NCBI GenBank assembly: GCA_963681505.1
Contig: OY811992.1
Coordinates: forward strand, 4,132,889-4,196,888
Reading direction: 5' to 3'
Length of the DNA stretch: 64,000 nt
Source: Eunapius fragilis
Lineage: Eukaryota > Porifera > Demospongiae > Spongillida > Spongillidae
Part shown: positions 1-13,154 of the stretch, piece after piece
Layout: each line of letters opens with the position of its first letter
Position numbering within the stretch: the first letter of the stretch is position 1
The notes under the pieces: generated by a model
What the model saw: the letters and a program-made list of their open reading frames with translations, nothing else
What the model was told of the DNA's origin: nothing
The model's database searches: none
Translations under genes and position numbers: made by a program

Positions 1-171
1 CCCAAAGATGAAGGTTAAGCGGAGCACCTTCTTGCGTGTGGAGACTTTGCTACACATTTATGTTACTGTTCTGTTAGCTGTTTGTATGTCTACACTTAAA
101 ACTGTTCATTGTCAGGTATTATTATTCCAAATTCAAAGAGGAAAAAAAAAAACAACAGACAAAAACAACTC
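1..171 (-). other. 3' untranslated/flanking sequence of convertase gene
   Basis: Non-coding stretch downstream of the minus-strand convertase stop codon. It is AT-rich with an A-run near 130-142. I see no separate gene here. Confidence 0.5.
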
Positions 172-2831
172 TCACACAGATGTATATATGTGTACTTCGT
201 CATCACTACCGCTGTCATTGAGATTGGAAACTTCCGGTTTCTCCTTGACTGGGAGGGCGTGGTACTCCTGCTTGGACCTCGACGAGGCGCCGCCTCTGCA
301 CCAGCACCACGCGAACACGACCAACAGCGCAGAGACGATGACAACCAAGCTGACGAGGCCGATCACAGCCGGCCAGAACATCCCCCTCGAAGGCAGCATC
401 GCCGCACTCACGGACGGATTGATCTGCCACACACACTCCGTACCGCTCGCGTCGCAGTTGCAGCACTTGGAGAGGGTAGTGGAGTCCGGGTTACAGCACG
501 GCTGACACATGGACGTGGTCGAGTCCATGCGGAACCCTCTGACGCACACGGTGCACTCCGTGGGAGCCTTGCACGAACTGCACAAAGACTTGCATTCCAA
601 GCACACCCCAGAGTCCGGGTAATAACCCTCGGGGCAGGTAGCCAGGCACTCTCTGCTGGGCGTGTAGTAGTAGTACCCGCGCGCGCACGACTGGCATTGT
701 TCGTCGTTGCACTGGACGCAGTGTCCGGTGCACGGGACGCAGCGGCGGTCCTTCTCGTAGAAACCCGTGGCTGGGCACGAGACGACGCACGTGAGATCAG
801 CCATGGAGAGGAGGTGGCCGGAGTCGCACATCGCGCATTCGGTGGGCGACGTGCAGCGCTCGCAGTTCAAAGGACACGCTAGGCACTCGCGGTTGGACTG
901 GAAGCTCTTGGGCGGGCAGTCGCTTATGCAGTGGAAGTGATCCAACACTTGCCCTCGCGGGCACGTGAGACAGTTGTCCTCCGACGGACCCATGCACGAG
1001 TCGCAAGACTTGTGGCAGTGGCGGCAAGCGGCTCCATCGCTGTACGTGTGGGGCGGGCACCGGTGAGTGCACGTGCTAAGATACAGCGTAGTGCCTTCGG
1101 GACAGCTCAGGCACTGGTTAGGATTGGGACCCGAGCACGTGAGACAGGTCCCGTCGCAGGACGTCTCCTCGCACACTCCCGTCTCGTCGTTAGTGATGGT
1201 GTGGGCGGGACAGATGGGGATACAGGTGCGATTTGAAGCTAGGAAGAGCCCCGCCTCGCACTTGCTGCACACTCCTAGATAGCACTCCGCACACCGATCC
1301 GTCTCGCACGGCTTGCACTGCTGCGACTTCAGGTCGTAGTACTGCCGGTCGCTGCACGGCTGCGGACAGCGCCCGTTCTGCGGTACGGCGGCGGCGCTCA
1401 GCGTACAAACGGTGCAGTTGTCGTAGCTGTTGCACGAGTCACAGTAGTGCGAGCACGGTTGGCACGAACCGGTGGTCCCGTCTTCAAAAAACCCGCGGGC
1501 GCATTTCTCCACGCACAGCTTGGTCGCCTCGTGACTGTCCTGGACCCTCTTGCTCTCCAGGTAGCGACCCGCCTGGCAAGCGATGCACGTGATGTCATCG
1601 ACGCAGTCCGCGCAGTTCGGCGGGCACGCGACGCAGCTGCCGTTCTTGTCGTCGCGGTACCGTGCGGGACCGCAGTTGTCGCTGCGGTTCGGCACGCACT
1701 TCCCTCCCATAAGGACGTAGCCGACGTAGCAGGCCTTGCATTCCGTCGCCTCCTTCCCTCTGCACTCGGCGCACGACTGGTGACACACACGGCACGTGAA
1801 AGTCCTTCCGTCCAAGAAGTAGCCGGACGGGCAACTCATGGTGCACGTGCCGTTGACTATGACGTACTGACTCGGGCAGGACCTGCAATCGCCAGACGTG
1901 GGCCCGTTGCAGTTAAAACACGACGGATGGCAAGGCTGGCAGGAACCGTCCTGAGACTGGAAAGTCGTCTCCGGACAAGCCGCCGAACACCGACCCTGCG
2001 GCAACAGGACCGCCCCGGGAAGACACTGGACACAGGTGTTCTGATCGCTGCACTTGTCGCAGTTGTGGGAGCAGTTCCAGCACATCCCTTCGCTCTGGAA
2101 GGTTCCGGAAGGGCACTCCTTCACGCACACAAGGCTCGAGGCCACGCGGTAGTTCCGGCATTCGTCGCAATACTGGGGACCGGGGCGCGCGCACCCGCCT
2201 TTGCACTCGCTATCGCAGCGCTCGGGCACGTTCCGGACGGCCAAAGGGATCTGTTCCGTTCCGAACACCACCAGCCTTAGAGCATCCAGCGACGCTGCGG
2301 AACCGGAGTGGGTCTCCAAGACAAATTTCCACGTTCCATGTGGCTGTTCCCCCCAGGTGTGGACAGTCATGAATGGCCAACTGTGGAACCCATCAGTGTG
2401 GTAGTCGGACGACCGCTGCTGGAGGAGGGTGGAGGTAGTGCCTTGTGGGGAGGTGAGGGTGATGGAGAGGTGGCCACGATTTCCCGCCTGCAGTGAGATG
2501 GTTGCAATAGCTTGAGCGTGTTCAAGGTAAGTGATGGGACAGGAGGGCGGCACAGTGATGGTGACAGTGAGCGGTCCGTTAGCGTCAGAAATCCTGCAGC
2601 GGGAACGCGGCGGAGGGACATCATGTGCAACTACAGGACATCCTAATCAACACACTAGCCCTAACCATATGTGCAACACACAACCACACAACACACATCT
2701 CATCTCCCTAATGTGCACAGAAGGATAGTGCGTAAGACATTATTGTAATTAATACACACTGACTATATGTGCATGCCAATCACTCATAACACACACATGC
2801 ACACACACACACATACACACACACATACACA

Positions 2832-2896
<65 letters not shown>

Positions 2897-4936
2897 TTTC
2901 ACCTGCTGTTAAGTGTTGCATCAACAGAACAGTTTATCTGTGATGGAACAGTTGTCCAGTATCTAGCTCTGTTAACCAGCACAGCTCCATCAAGTACGCC
3001 ATACCCAAACTTGTGGCTGACAAGGCGTCCCACACCATTTTTATGCCACTCGGGGTCATTTGGGAATGCAGGGTTGGAGGCCAGGATTATAATGTGCTGG
3101 ACATCCCTCCAGGTCAGGTTAGGACTTGGATTTGTCATGTGCATTGGAGAGCACGGAGGAGTGGGGGGAAAAGAAAAGAGGATGCAATCATGATCATGCA
3201 TGAGTAGAAAGGAGAGGATACAAGAGGATGGGAGGGGAGGGAGTAGGCAGGGAAAGGACACAAGAGGGTGGGGAGGGGGGGGAGGGAGGGGGCAGGAAAA
3301 GAAGAGAACACAAGAGGGTGGGGAGGGGGGGGGAGGAAGGGGGCAGGGAAAGAAGAGGACACGGAGGTGGAGGGGAGTGGGCTCACTTGACTTCCAATGC
3401 TAGAGCAAGCATTCCAGCAGCCAAGGGTGCAGATGCACTTGTTCCTGTGTGCTGGTTGGTGCAAACGTCAGCAGCATTTCCAGGCGAAGTGTACCGAATG
3501 TCAATTGACATCTTTTTTTTTTTTCACCCATAGATGGGATTTCCAGGGAGATGCCCCAAATGAGGACACAGGATACAGATGAAAGGATACACTATGGCAG
3601 ATATTTCAAAGGTGGCTTACAATCATCTTCTCATCACCTCCACCACTGCTGTAAGTTGAGGTGAGGGTGGAGGAACACTCCTCCACGTACCACGGCTTCA
3701 GGTCCTTCTCGCTCACTGAGCTCACAGAGATGGTGTACGGGCTCACAACGTAACCGTCGCAGTTACAGTTGTCGCCACGGCTACCTCCGTTGCCCGCCGC
3801 CCACACAAACAGTGATCCAAGTCCCCCTCTTCCCTGTGGGCCAAAAATAGTCATGAGGTGATGCTTAAAGATGAATTGTAACTCACGGAAGGAAAACAAA
3901 ATAGATTAACATACACACATACATGCCGCCCCCTAAACAGCTTGAACCAAAGTCACATCAAAACATCAGAACATCTTGAACCAAAGTTTTCATTACAATT
4001 ATGTAGCCAAACAAACAAATTATTACAGCTACATACAAGCGGTGGTGATGGAAGGCCTAATGAAAGATAAACGCTCTAGCATTTGGCTCTAACTATCGAA
4101 GAACATATTTGGCTTTCCAAACCCATTTAAACAAGGCAGCCTCTGCCTCTGCCAGACTTTGTGGAATGTGTGACCAATAAGTGCATTAGCAATCATAATT
4201 AACAAGAAACTAAGTTACAATCAACCCCCAACCTGGTTAATCCCGTCTATAATTGCCTTCTGGGCTAGCCTCCCCGGGCCGTCCACGGTCTGACCGTCAT
4301 CGTTGGGTCCCCAGGAGCTGCTGTAGATGTTGATGTGCTGCGGGTTCAGCGACAGCGCCCCCGCCTCCACCACGTCCGTAACATCTCCGTCCAGCATGCG
4401 CACGCCCCCTACTTTGGAGTTGAAGGCCACGCCCACACCGCACTGTCCGCAGAAGGAAGAAGCCACCTCCCCCGCGCACCGAGTGCCGTGTTTGTTCTCA
4501 TTGGTGAAATCATAGCGGGGCTGGGGGTCCGGATCGTGATCGTTGAAGTCGTAGCTTGCCAAGGGGTCCTTCGTAACAACAAATATATGGGGGGTATCAC
4601 ATTTCAGGATGTGGTGATATGGGGAAGGGTGGGGGGGGGGGGAGGCTTACGTAGTTGGCCTGTATGTCAGGGTGCTTGTGTTCTAGGCCTGTTGTTGTTG
4701 TTGTTGTGTGAGAGAGGGGGAAGAGGTGAATGAGATAAAAGGTTTGCCCCGCACACTGCAGCAGGATGTGAAGCATCCTCTGCATCCTGCTCTACTCCTT
4801 TTGTTTAAAAGAGGTAGAGAGGAGACTGCAAGGGTTGGGGGCTAGTTACTATTGTTGAACTGATGGATTTTGGAATGACAAGTTTTCTGTATCAGCGGTA
4901 CTCGAAGAAGCATTAATGTATAAAGACCTACTGGCA

Positions 4937-4971
<35 letters not shown>

Positions 4972-5268
4972 TATGCGTACATCTGTTTACCACTTCCATC
5001 ATATAAATAAGTACATAGCTTGTCAATTGAAAATTTAGCACATTTCAATTTATCATTATTTATAGTTCCTCCTTTTCAGTTTCTTTAAGAGTTGGCAAGT
5101 TGGGAACACAGATGAGAAAAAGATCAGTTGATTCTAACTAAGTGCACAATTAGTACATTAAGAACCTACCATCATCCAATATGGACACCACTGATCCCTT
5201 CCCTGTAACGCCTTGCTTCCAAACACTTTCCACATTCATGTCATGGTGTGTGGGGCGGTGCTAAAATA

Positions 5269-5315
<47 letters not shown>

Positions 5316-5946
5316 TACACACACACATACAAGTGGGGGGGGGGGGGGGAGAAGGTGGTGGTAGTGGTGTTTAAAATCTAACCATTTTATGAAAGGAGTA
5401 GGAAACCACTTACCAGGTACCACTGCTGGCTCCAGGTCTTGTCACAGGGCGGGGTGTACACCTGCCGCTTAGTGCGAGAGAGGACTGTCTGTTGTTCAAC
5501 AAACGCTACCTATACGGTGTGGTGGTGGGCGGGCAGGGCCCGAGTGACCATGTGGGGGGAAAAGTTTAACACCTCGCTCCAAGTTGTGCCCAGATGTAAA
5601 CACTGGCGTGCCTAACCTCGGGCTCAGCCATGAGGTCACTGTGCTTCGACGAGAGACCCCTGGGCGACCTTGACGGGGAGCGGCGATGCACGAAGTGATA
5701 CACATTCTCAAGGGAGCCCACCTGTGTCGGTATGAGAGAGAGAGAGATATATAAAGAGAGAGAGAGATAGAGAGAATATAATCTTACTTTGCCGAGGTTG
5801 TCGAAGTTGTGCCTTTGGGCTATTCTATCTGCCACCTCAGGGCCTCCAATCACCTCCACCGCCCAGCTATTAGTGTACTCTTCACAGAGACACCGCGCGC
5901 ACAGCAAGACGACAACGCAAAGCCGCAGCCACGTCGTGTCTAACAT
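172..5946 (-). CDS. FURIN/PCSK5-like: Furin/PC5-type proprotein convertase, membrane-anchored, cysteine-rich
   Basis: A secretory-pathway subtilisin-like protease that would cleave precursor proteins after dibasic sites. Exon 1 (5946-5788) gives a signal peptide ([19 protein letters not shown]) and the start of the prodomain. The prodomain ends in RTKR near 5465, the autocleavage site. Catalytic residues fall in separate exons: Asp in SILDDG (~5170), His in KHGTRCAGE (~4490), the oxyanion Asn in WAAGNGG (~3800) and Ser in GTSASAP (~3440). A P domain follows (~3136-2905 and 2631-2230). A large final exon (2631-172) encodes a long run of furin-like CxxC repeats, roughly a dozen, then a transmembrane helix (~390-310). 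The cytoplasmic tail is short, with YHAL and an acidic SGSDDE cluster, resembling furin-type trans-Golgi sorting signals. Splice sites between exons are GT-AG. The cysteine-rich length fits PC5B/Fur2-like enzymes better than vertebrate furin; exact orthology is unresolved. It starts 157 bp from SERINC, head to head. Confidence 0.93.
2793..2896. repeat. (CA)n microsatellite in convertase intron
   Basis: Nearly pure CA dinucleotide tract with occasional CATA units, in the intron between the two P-domain exons. On the coding (minus) strand it reads (TG)n just after the splice donor. Confidence 0.95.
3205..3372. repeat. GA-rich minisatellite in convertase intron
   Basis: Imperfect tandem repeats of a purine-rich unit of about 30-45 bp containing GGACACAAGAGGGTGGGGAG. 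It lies between the catalytic-Ser exon and the following P-domain exon. Reading frames across it are low-complexity and not credible genes. Confidence 0.75.
4940..4968. repeat. (CA)n microsatellite
   Basis: Short CA tract in a convertase intron. A second, longer tract lies at 5270-5332 in the next intron toward the 5' end. Confidence 0.9.
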
Positions 5947-6102
5947 ACTTTTTCACTATGTTTATGTCGTCCTCTGTGATTTAATATTATTACCCCCCAT
6001 ACATGTACAATGTAATACAATAGCGAGGTTCATTGCGTCATCGACTCAAAAGTCACGTGCCTTCATTGCGACACTCTTATTTTTTATTATTAGCACTCAG
6101 CG
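5947..6102. promoter_or_regulatory. Putative bidirectional promoter, convertase/SERINC
   Basis: Only about 156 bp separate the ATG of the minus-strand convertase from the ATG of plus-strand SERINC. Both 5' UTRs and core promoters must fit here or overlap the neighbouring gene. No clear TATA box is visible on either strand. Assignment rests on geometry alone. Confidence 0.45.
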
Positions 6103-6960
6103 ATGTGTTGCCTTGACCTGCTGTGCTGCTGTTTGGGACCTGCGGCATGTGGCTTGTGCTGCGGAGGACTGGGAGCGAAGTCCTCCATCACTACCCGCGT
6201 ACTGTACACGGGCATCTTGCTATTTACCCTGGTGCTGTCGGCTATCATGCTCTCCCCACTAGTTCAAGGGAAACTAGCGAATACTGTACGTCGGAACCCA
6301 TCAATTGGACGTTTAGCTTTCATTTTTCTGTCCATGTCTAGCCTTACCTGTGCCAAACCGGCGCTCTCAACATTAGCGTGCCTGTCCCTGTAAAAGCGGG
6401 TCCTATTCCAACCGCTATCCCCATCTACAGTTACAAGTACGCACAGCTTCTCGACTGCAGCGTCGTAACGGGATATCTGGCCGTCTACCGTGTGTGTATG
6501 GCTGTCGCTTCGTTCTTCTTCGTCTTCATGCTATTCACGGTGTGCGTGTTCAGCACCAAAGACCCGCGCTCTTACGTCCACAACGGGTAAGCTTGTGAAG
6601 AGACAGGCAGACGGGGTTTTAAAAAATGACATCTTCAGATTCTGGTTCTTCAAGTTCATTGCCATCATTGGATTGATAGTCGGGTTCTTCTTCATTGATA
6701 AGAGTTATGCCTTCACAACAGGTAAACGACGCTAGAGAAACACCACCGTCTTCATATGCACCTCCTCCTCCCCACCACCCCACTCCCAGCGGCCATGGTG
6801 ATAGGGTACATGGGAGCCATCATCTTCATCCTCTTACAATTGATTGTCCTGGTGGACTTTGCGCATTCATGGGCTGAGTCTTGGTATGTTTGCACTGAGT
6901 TTGGTGTGAACTTCCACTCTGCTCTATCATGCTTCCCAAATGGATTCCATGGACATATAT

Positions 6961-6999
<39 letters not shown>

Positions 7000-7380
7000 A
7001 TAACCAAGAAAGAGGAAAATGACAACCCTCTATGGTTGGCTGGTGTGTAAAAGAATGATATCCATTGTGATATTTCAGTTACCTAACTTGTACCAACAGG
7101 CCTCATTATCTTCACCTGCATCTTCTACTTCATATCAGTGGTTGCCACTATCCTGTTTTATGTGTTCTTCACAGAGGTATTGTGGCACCCACATCCCTTC
7201 ATGCACCTTAAAAACCCTGCACACACAATAGTTGAATAGCTGCAGTCTGAACAAGTTCTTCATCACCTCCAACCTTGTGCTCGCTGTTGTTGTCACGATT
7301 TTGGCCATCTTGCCTTGGGTCCAGAGAGGTTAGGAGGGTTGCCACACTGCCATCTGTGCTCCACTGTGGGCTTGTTTTTA

Positions 7381-7468
<88 letters not shown>

Positions 7469-8897
7469 TTTTTTAGTGCAACCCAAGTCTGGGCTTCTGC
7501 AGCCTTCAGTCATCACCCTCTACTGTACCTACCTAACGTGGTCTGCACTCACCAATGAGCCTTATGGTTCCAGTAAGCCTCCCCCATCCCCCCTCACTCA
7601 CCCCCATCACCTCTCACTCACCCCATCCCCCTCACTCACCCCATCCCCTCACTCGTCCCATCCCCTCTCACTCACCCCATCCCCCTCACTCACCCCCATC
7701 CCCTCACTCGTCCCATCCCCTCTCACTCACCCCATCACCTCTCACTCACCCCCATCCCCTCTCACTCACCCCCATCGCCTTCATGCTCTTTTCTGCACAT
7801 GTTCAACAAGTGGCTTGCTGTAAACTAAAACTATAAACATCCTTCCAACCACCTAAAATATATATTCAAACAGAGAATTATACTGTCTTCCTTGTCTTCC
7901 TTTAACCTAGCGACTACCCGTGTGGCTGTCGTGTACAATACCACGGCAGGTCTGGTCACCAACTTCACCAATACCACCACCTTCTTTGACTGCAAGCTGA
8001 AAGACAGTGTAGATAGTGTTTTTGGTGCAAATGGAAACTATGTGGCCTCTTCAGTTGTGGGGATTGCTATCCTGCTGGCAATTGTTGCCTACACAAGGTA
8101 CAGTGAGGAACTGTTTTTGGACCTTGTGGCTTGTTGTGACTGATTCTTCCGTTCTCTCCTGCCAGTATCTTCCTTTCCACAAATCAGCAGTGGAAAAACC
8201 TCCGCGGAGCAAGCAAGGAAGAAGAGGTAAGAACTGTTTTTGAAGGTGCCTTTGTTCCAAAGTCACAACAACAAAAAAAGAGAACTAGTTTTTGTTGTGG
8301 CTTTGGGGTAGAAGTGTTATTATTGTGCAATGTTGTGAAATTATTACTTTGGCTCCCTTGGCAGTCAACTCTCATATCAGAAATTGCTGCTGGTTAGTAG
8401 TTTGTCTTCTTTCCTCCCTCTTCTTTTTCTCCCTTTTATGTGGATGGGGACTAGGGTTCACTGCTGTGCTGTGATCCATGCACTTCAGGTAAAGGCGAAA
8501 CAGATGAGGCTTCTGGCAAGGATGGGGATGAGGAGAAGGGGAAGTTCCGGATGTCTGCCGTTGATGATGAAAAGGAGGGTGTGACTTACAGCTACTCCTT
8601 CTTCCACTTCCTGATGATGCTGGGGGTACTCTATGCTATGATGCAGCTCACCAACTGGTCCGAGTATGTTAAGGGATTCTTTGAAACAATTTATATTCCA
8701 TATAATACAATTACAACTGTTTTTTTGCTAACTTCTGCAGTCCTGGCTCTGCTAACTCGGAGCGCTTCTTAAACACTTGGGCATCAGTGTGGGTGAAGAT
8801 GGCCACTGTGTGGATCTCGTATGGTATCTTCATCTGGACCCTTGTCGCTCCCCTGGTCCTCTTCTGCCGAGACTTTGGCTACGGCGGTGATGACTGA
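6103..8897 (+). CDS. SERINC: Serine incorporator (SERINC/TMS1 family)
   Basis: A multi-pass membrane protein of the SERINC family, linked to serine-derived lipids and phospholipid scrambling. The N-terminus is Cys-rich ([20 protein letters not shown]), as usual for the family. Twelve exons can be traced, beginning 6103-6285, 6342-6586, 6639-6721, 6790-6883 and 6999-7042, and ending 8489-8663 and 8741-8897. Diagnostic motifs appear in order: [71 protein letters not shown] and WTLVAPLVL near the C-terminus. Ten or so hydrophobic segments are visible. Reading frames join across most introns; the exon 6/7 junction (donor 7177 or 7182) is ambiguous, and the exon ending at 8245 was chosen because only that donor keeps frame. 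The acceptor at 6998 directly follows a CA tract. Confidence 0.95.
7387..7463. repeat. (TG)n microsatellite in SERINC intron
   Basis: About 75 bp of TG repeats just upstream of the acceptor at 7476, separated from it by a T-run. Confidence 0.95.
7576..7790. repeat. CT-rich minisatellite in SERINC intron
   Basis: Tandem repeats built on CTCACTCACCCCATCCCC. They lie wholly within the intron between exons ending 7572 and starting 7911. The serine/proline/histidine-rich frames here are artefacts. Confidence 0.9.
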
Positions 8898-9146
8898 ACA
8901 AACAGCGTTGTGTTTTGCATTGTGTTTTGGCATAGACATTCTGCTAGCTCACCATGTGAATGCAGAGATTGCTAGTTTTTTGATCCTGTAGTGTATAACG
9001 TGCACAATCGTATGTAGTACTACATGTACATGTAAACTGTTCGGGAAGAAACCATTGCGAATTATCAAGTGTGAAATCCGTTTTAACGTCACATCCTGCT
9101 ACTCCTCCTTGGCAAGTTCATTATTTTGTTTTTTTTGGCTGAAGGT
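8898..9146. other. Intergenic, SERINC 3' end to REEP5 start
   Basis: Contains the SERINC 3' UTR and the REEP5 promoter/5' UTR. I see no extra gene. Confidence 0.5.
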
Positions 9147-10066
9147 ATGGCGCAGGAGAAGTCGAAACTAGACAACCTTAAGGAAGGGTTGCGACAGTTC
9201 CTCCATGAGAAGAACTTTTTCACGTCGGTTCTAGAGATCATTGAGAAGTACACGCGGATATCGAGGGAGTACATCTTTATCAGTAAGAAGTCGTGTCGTG
9301 TAAGGACAGACATTATATATTCGTCCTTAGGCCTTTTTGCGTTCCTGGTCTTATACCTTATAGTCGGATACGGAGCCGGCCTAATCGTAAACTTGCTCGG
9401 GTTTGCATACCCAGCGTACAAATCGTAAGTGCTCTAGGACCAGCCTATCAAAAAGATGGTAAATGTTTTTATACATGGTTGACACACAGCTGCAAAGCGA
9501 TTGACTCTGTCGACAAAGAGGATGACACCCAATGGCTGACTTACTGGGTCGTGTACGCAACATTTATCATCATCGAGCATTTTACTGACTTACTGATGGC
9601 TTGGATCCCATTCTACTTCCTAGCAAAGGTTATATTTCGTCCCTTTGCGTGTTCTCTTTTTGCCATTGATGTCAACCATCTTTTTTTTTTTTTTTTCTTC
9701 ATCTCTTACATACAACTTATTTGGCAGTGTTTGTTCCTGGTCTGGTGCATGCTCCCAATGACTAGCAACGGGGCTAGCATTATCTACCACCGCCTCATCA
9801 AGCCATTCATAGTCCAGAATGAGAAGAGCATCGACGAGTTCATCGGAGAAGCCGCCGCTCTCGGCAAGGAAGCGGGAAAGCTAGGTAAGCAACTGAAACA
9901 GTGCCTCCTCCACACATAAACTGCCGTGTTGGGAACACTAGGCTTCCAGGCAGCTACCAAAGCTGCGAGGAAGGTTGATGTGAGCCAGATACCAGGTGTG
10001 CAGGAAGGAATCCAACAAGGCGTCCAACAGGTGATGTTTGGCAGCAAAGACGAAAAGAGCGATTGA
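9147..10066 (+). CDS. REEP5: ER-shaping REEP5/DP1/Yop1-family protein
   Basis: A reticulon-like hairpin membrane protein that curves tubular ER. Five exons: 9147-9282, 9331-9424, 9490-9628, about 9728-9883, and one ending in TGA at 10064-10066. The TB2/DP1/HVA22 core is clear: GYGAGLIVNLLGFAYPAYKS, then KAIDSVDKEDDTQWLTYWVVY, then PFYFLAK and LVWCMLPMTSNGASIIYHR. Two hydrophobic hairpins are followed by a charged, amphipathic C-terminal region (KAARKVDVSQIPGVQEG...). Length (about 190 aa) matches REEP5/6. Frames join without breaks. Its 3' end converges with LRRC49, about 200 bp away. Confidence 0.94.
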
Positions 10067-10264
10067 AGCAGCAGTGTGGTAATTTGATTTAGAAGTATTT
10101 GTACCGCCAACAGCGCAGATATGTAATTACGAAAAGCACATAGAAATTAACAGAATCATGTTTTGCATTTCGGTTTGACCTTTTATTTGTTGTGGGAGAG
10201 CTTGATGCGCAGTTTAGACGTGATTAAATCACGGTAAGGAAATTGCACAAATGGCAACAGCGAG

Positions 10265-13154
10265 TCAGAGTTTGTCCAGCAAAGCTGCCATCTGTTCATC
10301 AATGGACCTGTATTCTTCAATGGTTTTGTGCACCAGCTCTGCCAGAATGCTGGGCCAGAGCTTCAACACTTCTTCTGCCTTGGTGTGGGCAGCCAATGAC
10401 GAAGAGAGGACCTGTGCACTGAACAGAGCCGCAACCCTCTGGTTCTGATGGGGGGTGGAAAGGTGTGGTGGGTACCACGGGAGGTGGAGGTCACATTATC
10501 TCAGTATAACAAGATCCCAATACAATTCCCCAACTAACGTCTTCAGTGATACTTGGTGTCTGGGGGTGCTTCAGAGCCATTGTCAGCATGTCAGGGGTTG
10601 TCCTGGGTATACGTTCGATTGGTTGGGAAGAAATGTTATCACCTGACAGCAGTCAAACCCACCACACACAATGATTTGGTTACCTGTGTGTGTGGCCAGC
10701 AATATCATATCTCATTGGTGGGAGGGAGGATATCAGATGTCCCAGTGATCTGAACAGTTCCATGGAAGTGCTCTCGTCCTCTGTGGTGATCCTGCGACCG
10801 TTAACTTCACGCAGTCCAAGGTGTTTCAGCCGATAGATGCAATAGTGTAAAAAGTGTGGGTGCTCAGTGACTGCATTGCCAATGGGTGATATGGTGAGGG
10901 AGACGAGATGCTCCACCCCCAGTCCTGCGAGAGCATTGACGTGTTCGAATCCCATCATACCGTTACTCTCAAGAACCAAGTTCTGGGGATGAGAAAAATT
11001 TAATCCCTTTTCTACTTCCCTTTAAATAGTTCTCTTGAACAAAATTCCGCTCTCACAGGGAACAAAGGCAATTCATGTGACAGAATTCCACTCACAGCCA
11101 TGTTTGGTAGAGTTGTGGAAACCTTTGATAGGTACAGCATGGCATCCTCAATCCCCACACAGCACACCTGTAGCCGTGTCACGTTCCGGTACGGGCCACA
11201 GGCACACTCCAAAGCTTCCAAGGCCTCAGTTCCGTACAGGGCAAGTGACTGGCGTTCCACGTCATGGTCAACGAGATGTGTAGGTAATTCATACCTGCAG
11301 GCAAAAGGGGCTCCAATTAGGACATGGCACATAACTCAGCCACACACACACTGCGTACACACTTGTATATACATACACAGTACATCAGAGGAATCCATTA
11401 CATCACATACGTGTCAGAATCGTTGTAGTGAGAGGAGTTCCACAGGTTCCTTATCCCTCTAATCACCCTCTCCTTATATTCCTGGGCAGCAAACAGGCAA
11501 ACTGTACATTTCACCGTACATTTGAAAGAGGGAGAGTGTGTGTGTGCACCACACACACACGCACACACACACATACACACACATACACACACGCACACAT
11601 ACACACACACACACATACACACACACATACACACACACATACGCACACACAGTATTAAGATCACCCCCCTCCCTCTGTCCATACCTTCAAACCATCACTT
11701 CTTCCTGCCCCATAACGCCCTGTACACTGCTGACTGGACGCAGCACACATCCACTCCTCCTCCTAGAAGTGTGGGAGGGAGGAACCCTTATGACAAAAGC
11801 TATGGGCTTGGGATGGGAGGGGTGGGGGGGGGGGGGGGAACTAAGGCATTGGCCACACCCACAGTGATAGCTATCTGGTCCAGCACACTCAGTTGCTGCA
11901 GGTGGCCCAGAAGGTCAGACCTGTAGCCCACAGCTGTGGACAGAGGGTTCCCATCCAAGGCAAGATCACCCAGGGCACTACAGTCAGAGAGACAGGCAAT
12001 GTCCTCCCACCTGAAGAGAAGGGACATTGGTGTTATAGTCTAGGTCACACAATACTTAGCTACCGTCCTTCCCATCTCACCTCCTGATCAAGTTGTAGCT
12101 AAGAAACAGGCGCTGAAGATGTGGTAATACCTCCAATCCACACTAACAGGGAAACAGATGGTATTTATTAACACTCTTTTACCTCTTCCTCCCATACACA
12201 TGTGCACACTACCAACAGAGGTCGGCTTAAACAATAATACCCCCCCCCCCCCCTCCCCCCCCCCTAAATGAATAGATCATAATAACCAACTTGAGTCAGC
12301 ACTCTTCAAATTTTAATATCGAGTTGCCCCCTATTAATTAATGGCCGCTTGCCCTACTATTAAATTATCCTGGCTATGCCAATTGACTCACCACACGTGA
12401 TACCCTGTTCCTCCTTAGGTTGAGCTCCACCAGCTCCTCCAGTCCCTCAAAGTGGTCAGCACTGACCAGCTCATTGCCTGCCAGGTTGAGCACACGAAGA
12501 TGGCACAGGTGGGAGAGGTTTTCTACTTCCCTGATCTGCGAGGGAATTTACGGGGGTGGGCAAGTGGGGCATGCCGGTAGAATAACTAAGAACTAACCAA
12601 GTTGCCATGGAGATCTAATACATCCAGGTGCACCAGACGTTCCAATCCGGATATCTTTCTAATCCTTTTTTAGTCATGCAAACAACAAAAATTGAAAGTT
12701 AAGTTGCCGAAAAACGGACGACGCACCTGTTTTTTCCTAACATAAGCACGCGCAGAGAGACAAGCTCATCCAAACCCGATATATCTGCGATGAGGTTATC
12801 GTAGAGGTCCAGAAAGACGAGCCGCGCCAGATGCGATAGGCCTTCCAGCCGCGTAATCGAATTGTGCTGTAGGTTGAGGAGGCGTAGGCGTTCGCCACCT
12901 CCTTCGAGCGCGGGACAATACTTGAGCCCGCGTCGTTCGAGATTTGCGCGGTCAGGGGTGACCGCTGTTCGCTCGTCCGTTGTCCGACACAAGGGAGACG
13001 TCCCGACCGACGACAGCGAGAGGCGCTCCACGGAGGTCACCAAAAGGTCGCTCGACAAGCGACCCAACACGCTATCCAAGGACTGCTCTCGCTTCGGACG
13101 TGAAAGTTTGCTGCGCAGAAGGGTTCCATGTTTGCCTTCCTTCTCCGGCGGCTG
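10265..13154 (-). CDS. LRRC49: Leucine-rich repeat protein LRRC49 (tubulin polyglutamylase complex subunit), 5' end uncertain
   Basis: LRRC49 is a subunit of the TTLL1-containing tubulin polyglutamylase complex, which modifies axonemal and neuronal tubulin. The 5'-most coding exon seen (13154 to about 12727) contains LKYCPALEGGGERLRLLNLQ and VFLDLYDNLIADISGLDELV, the family's LRR start. Further SDS22-like LRR units occupy short exons to about 11890. A middle domain around 11300-10680 has LALYGTEALEAL and LVSLTISPIGN. The last exon ends WPSILAELVHKTIEEYRSID..LLDKL with stop at 10265. The exon is open up to a stop at 13191 but has no in-frame ATG; a CAG acceptor at about 13155 implies an upstream first exon that I could not place. 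Head to head with RGP1. Confidence 0.85.
11540..11651. repeat. CA-rich microsatellite in LRRC49 intron
   Basis: Degenerate (CA)n with CG and CATA interruptions. It produces long His/Thr frames on plus and Val/Cys frames on minus, all spurious. Confidence 0.9.

Noticed and set aside
1447..2280. Plus-strand 277-aa frame opposite the convertase Cys-rich exon
   Set aside because: Shadow of the GC-rich antisense coding exon; Arg/Ala-rich composition with no motif.
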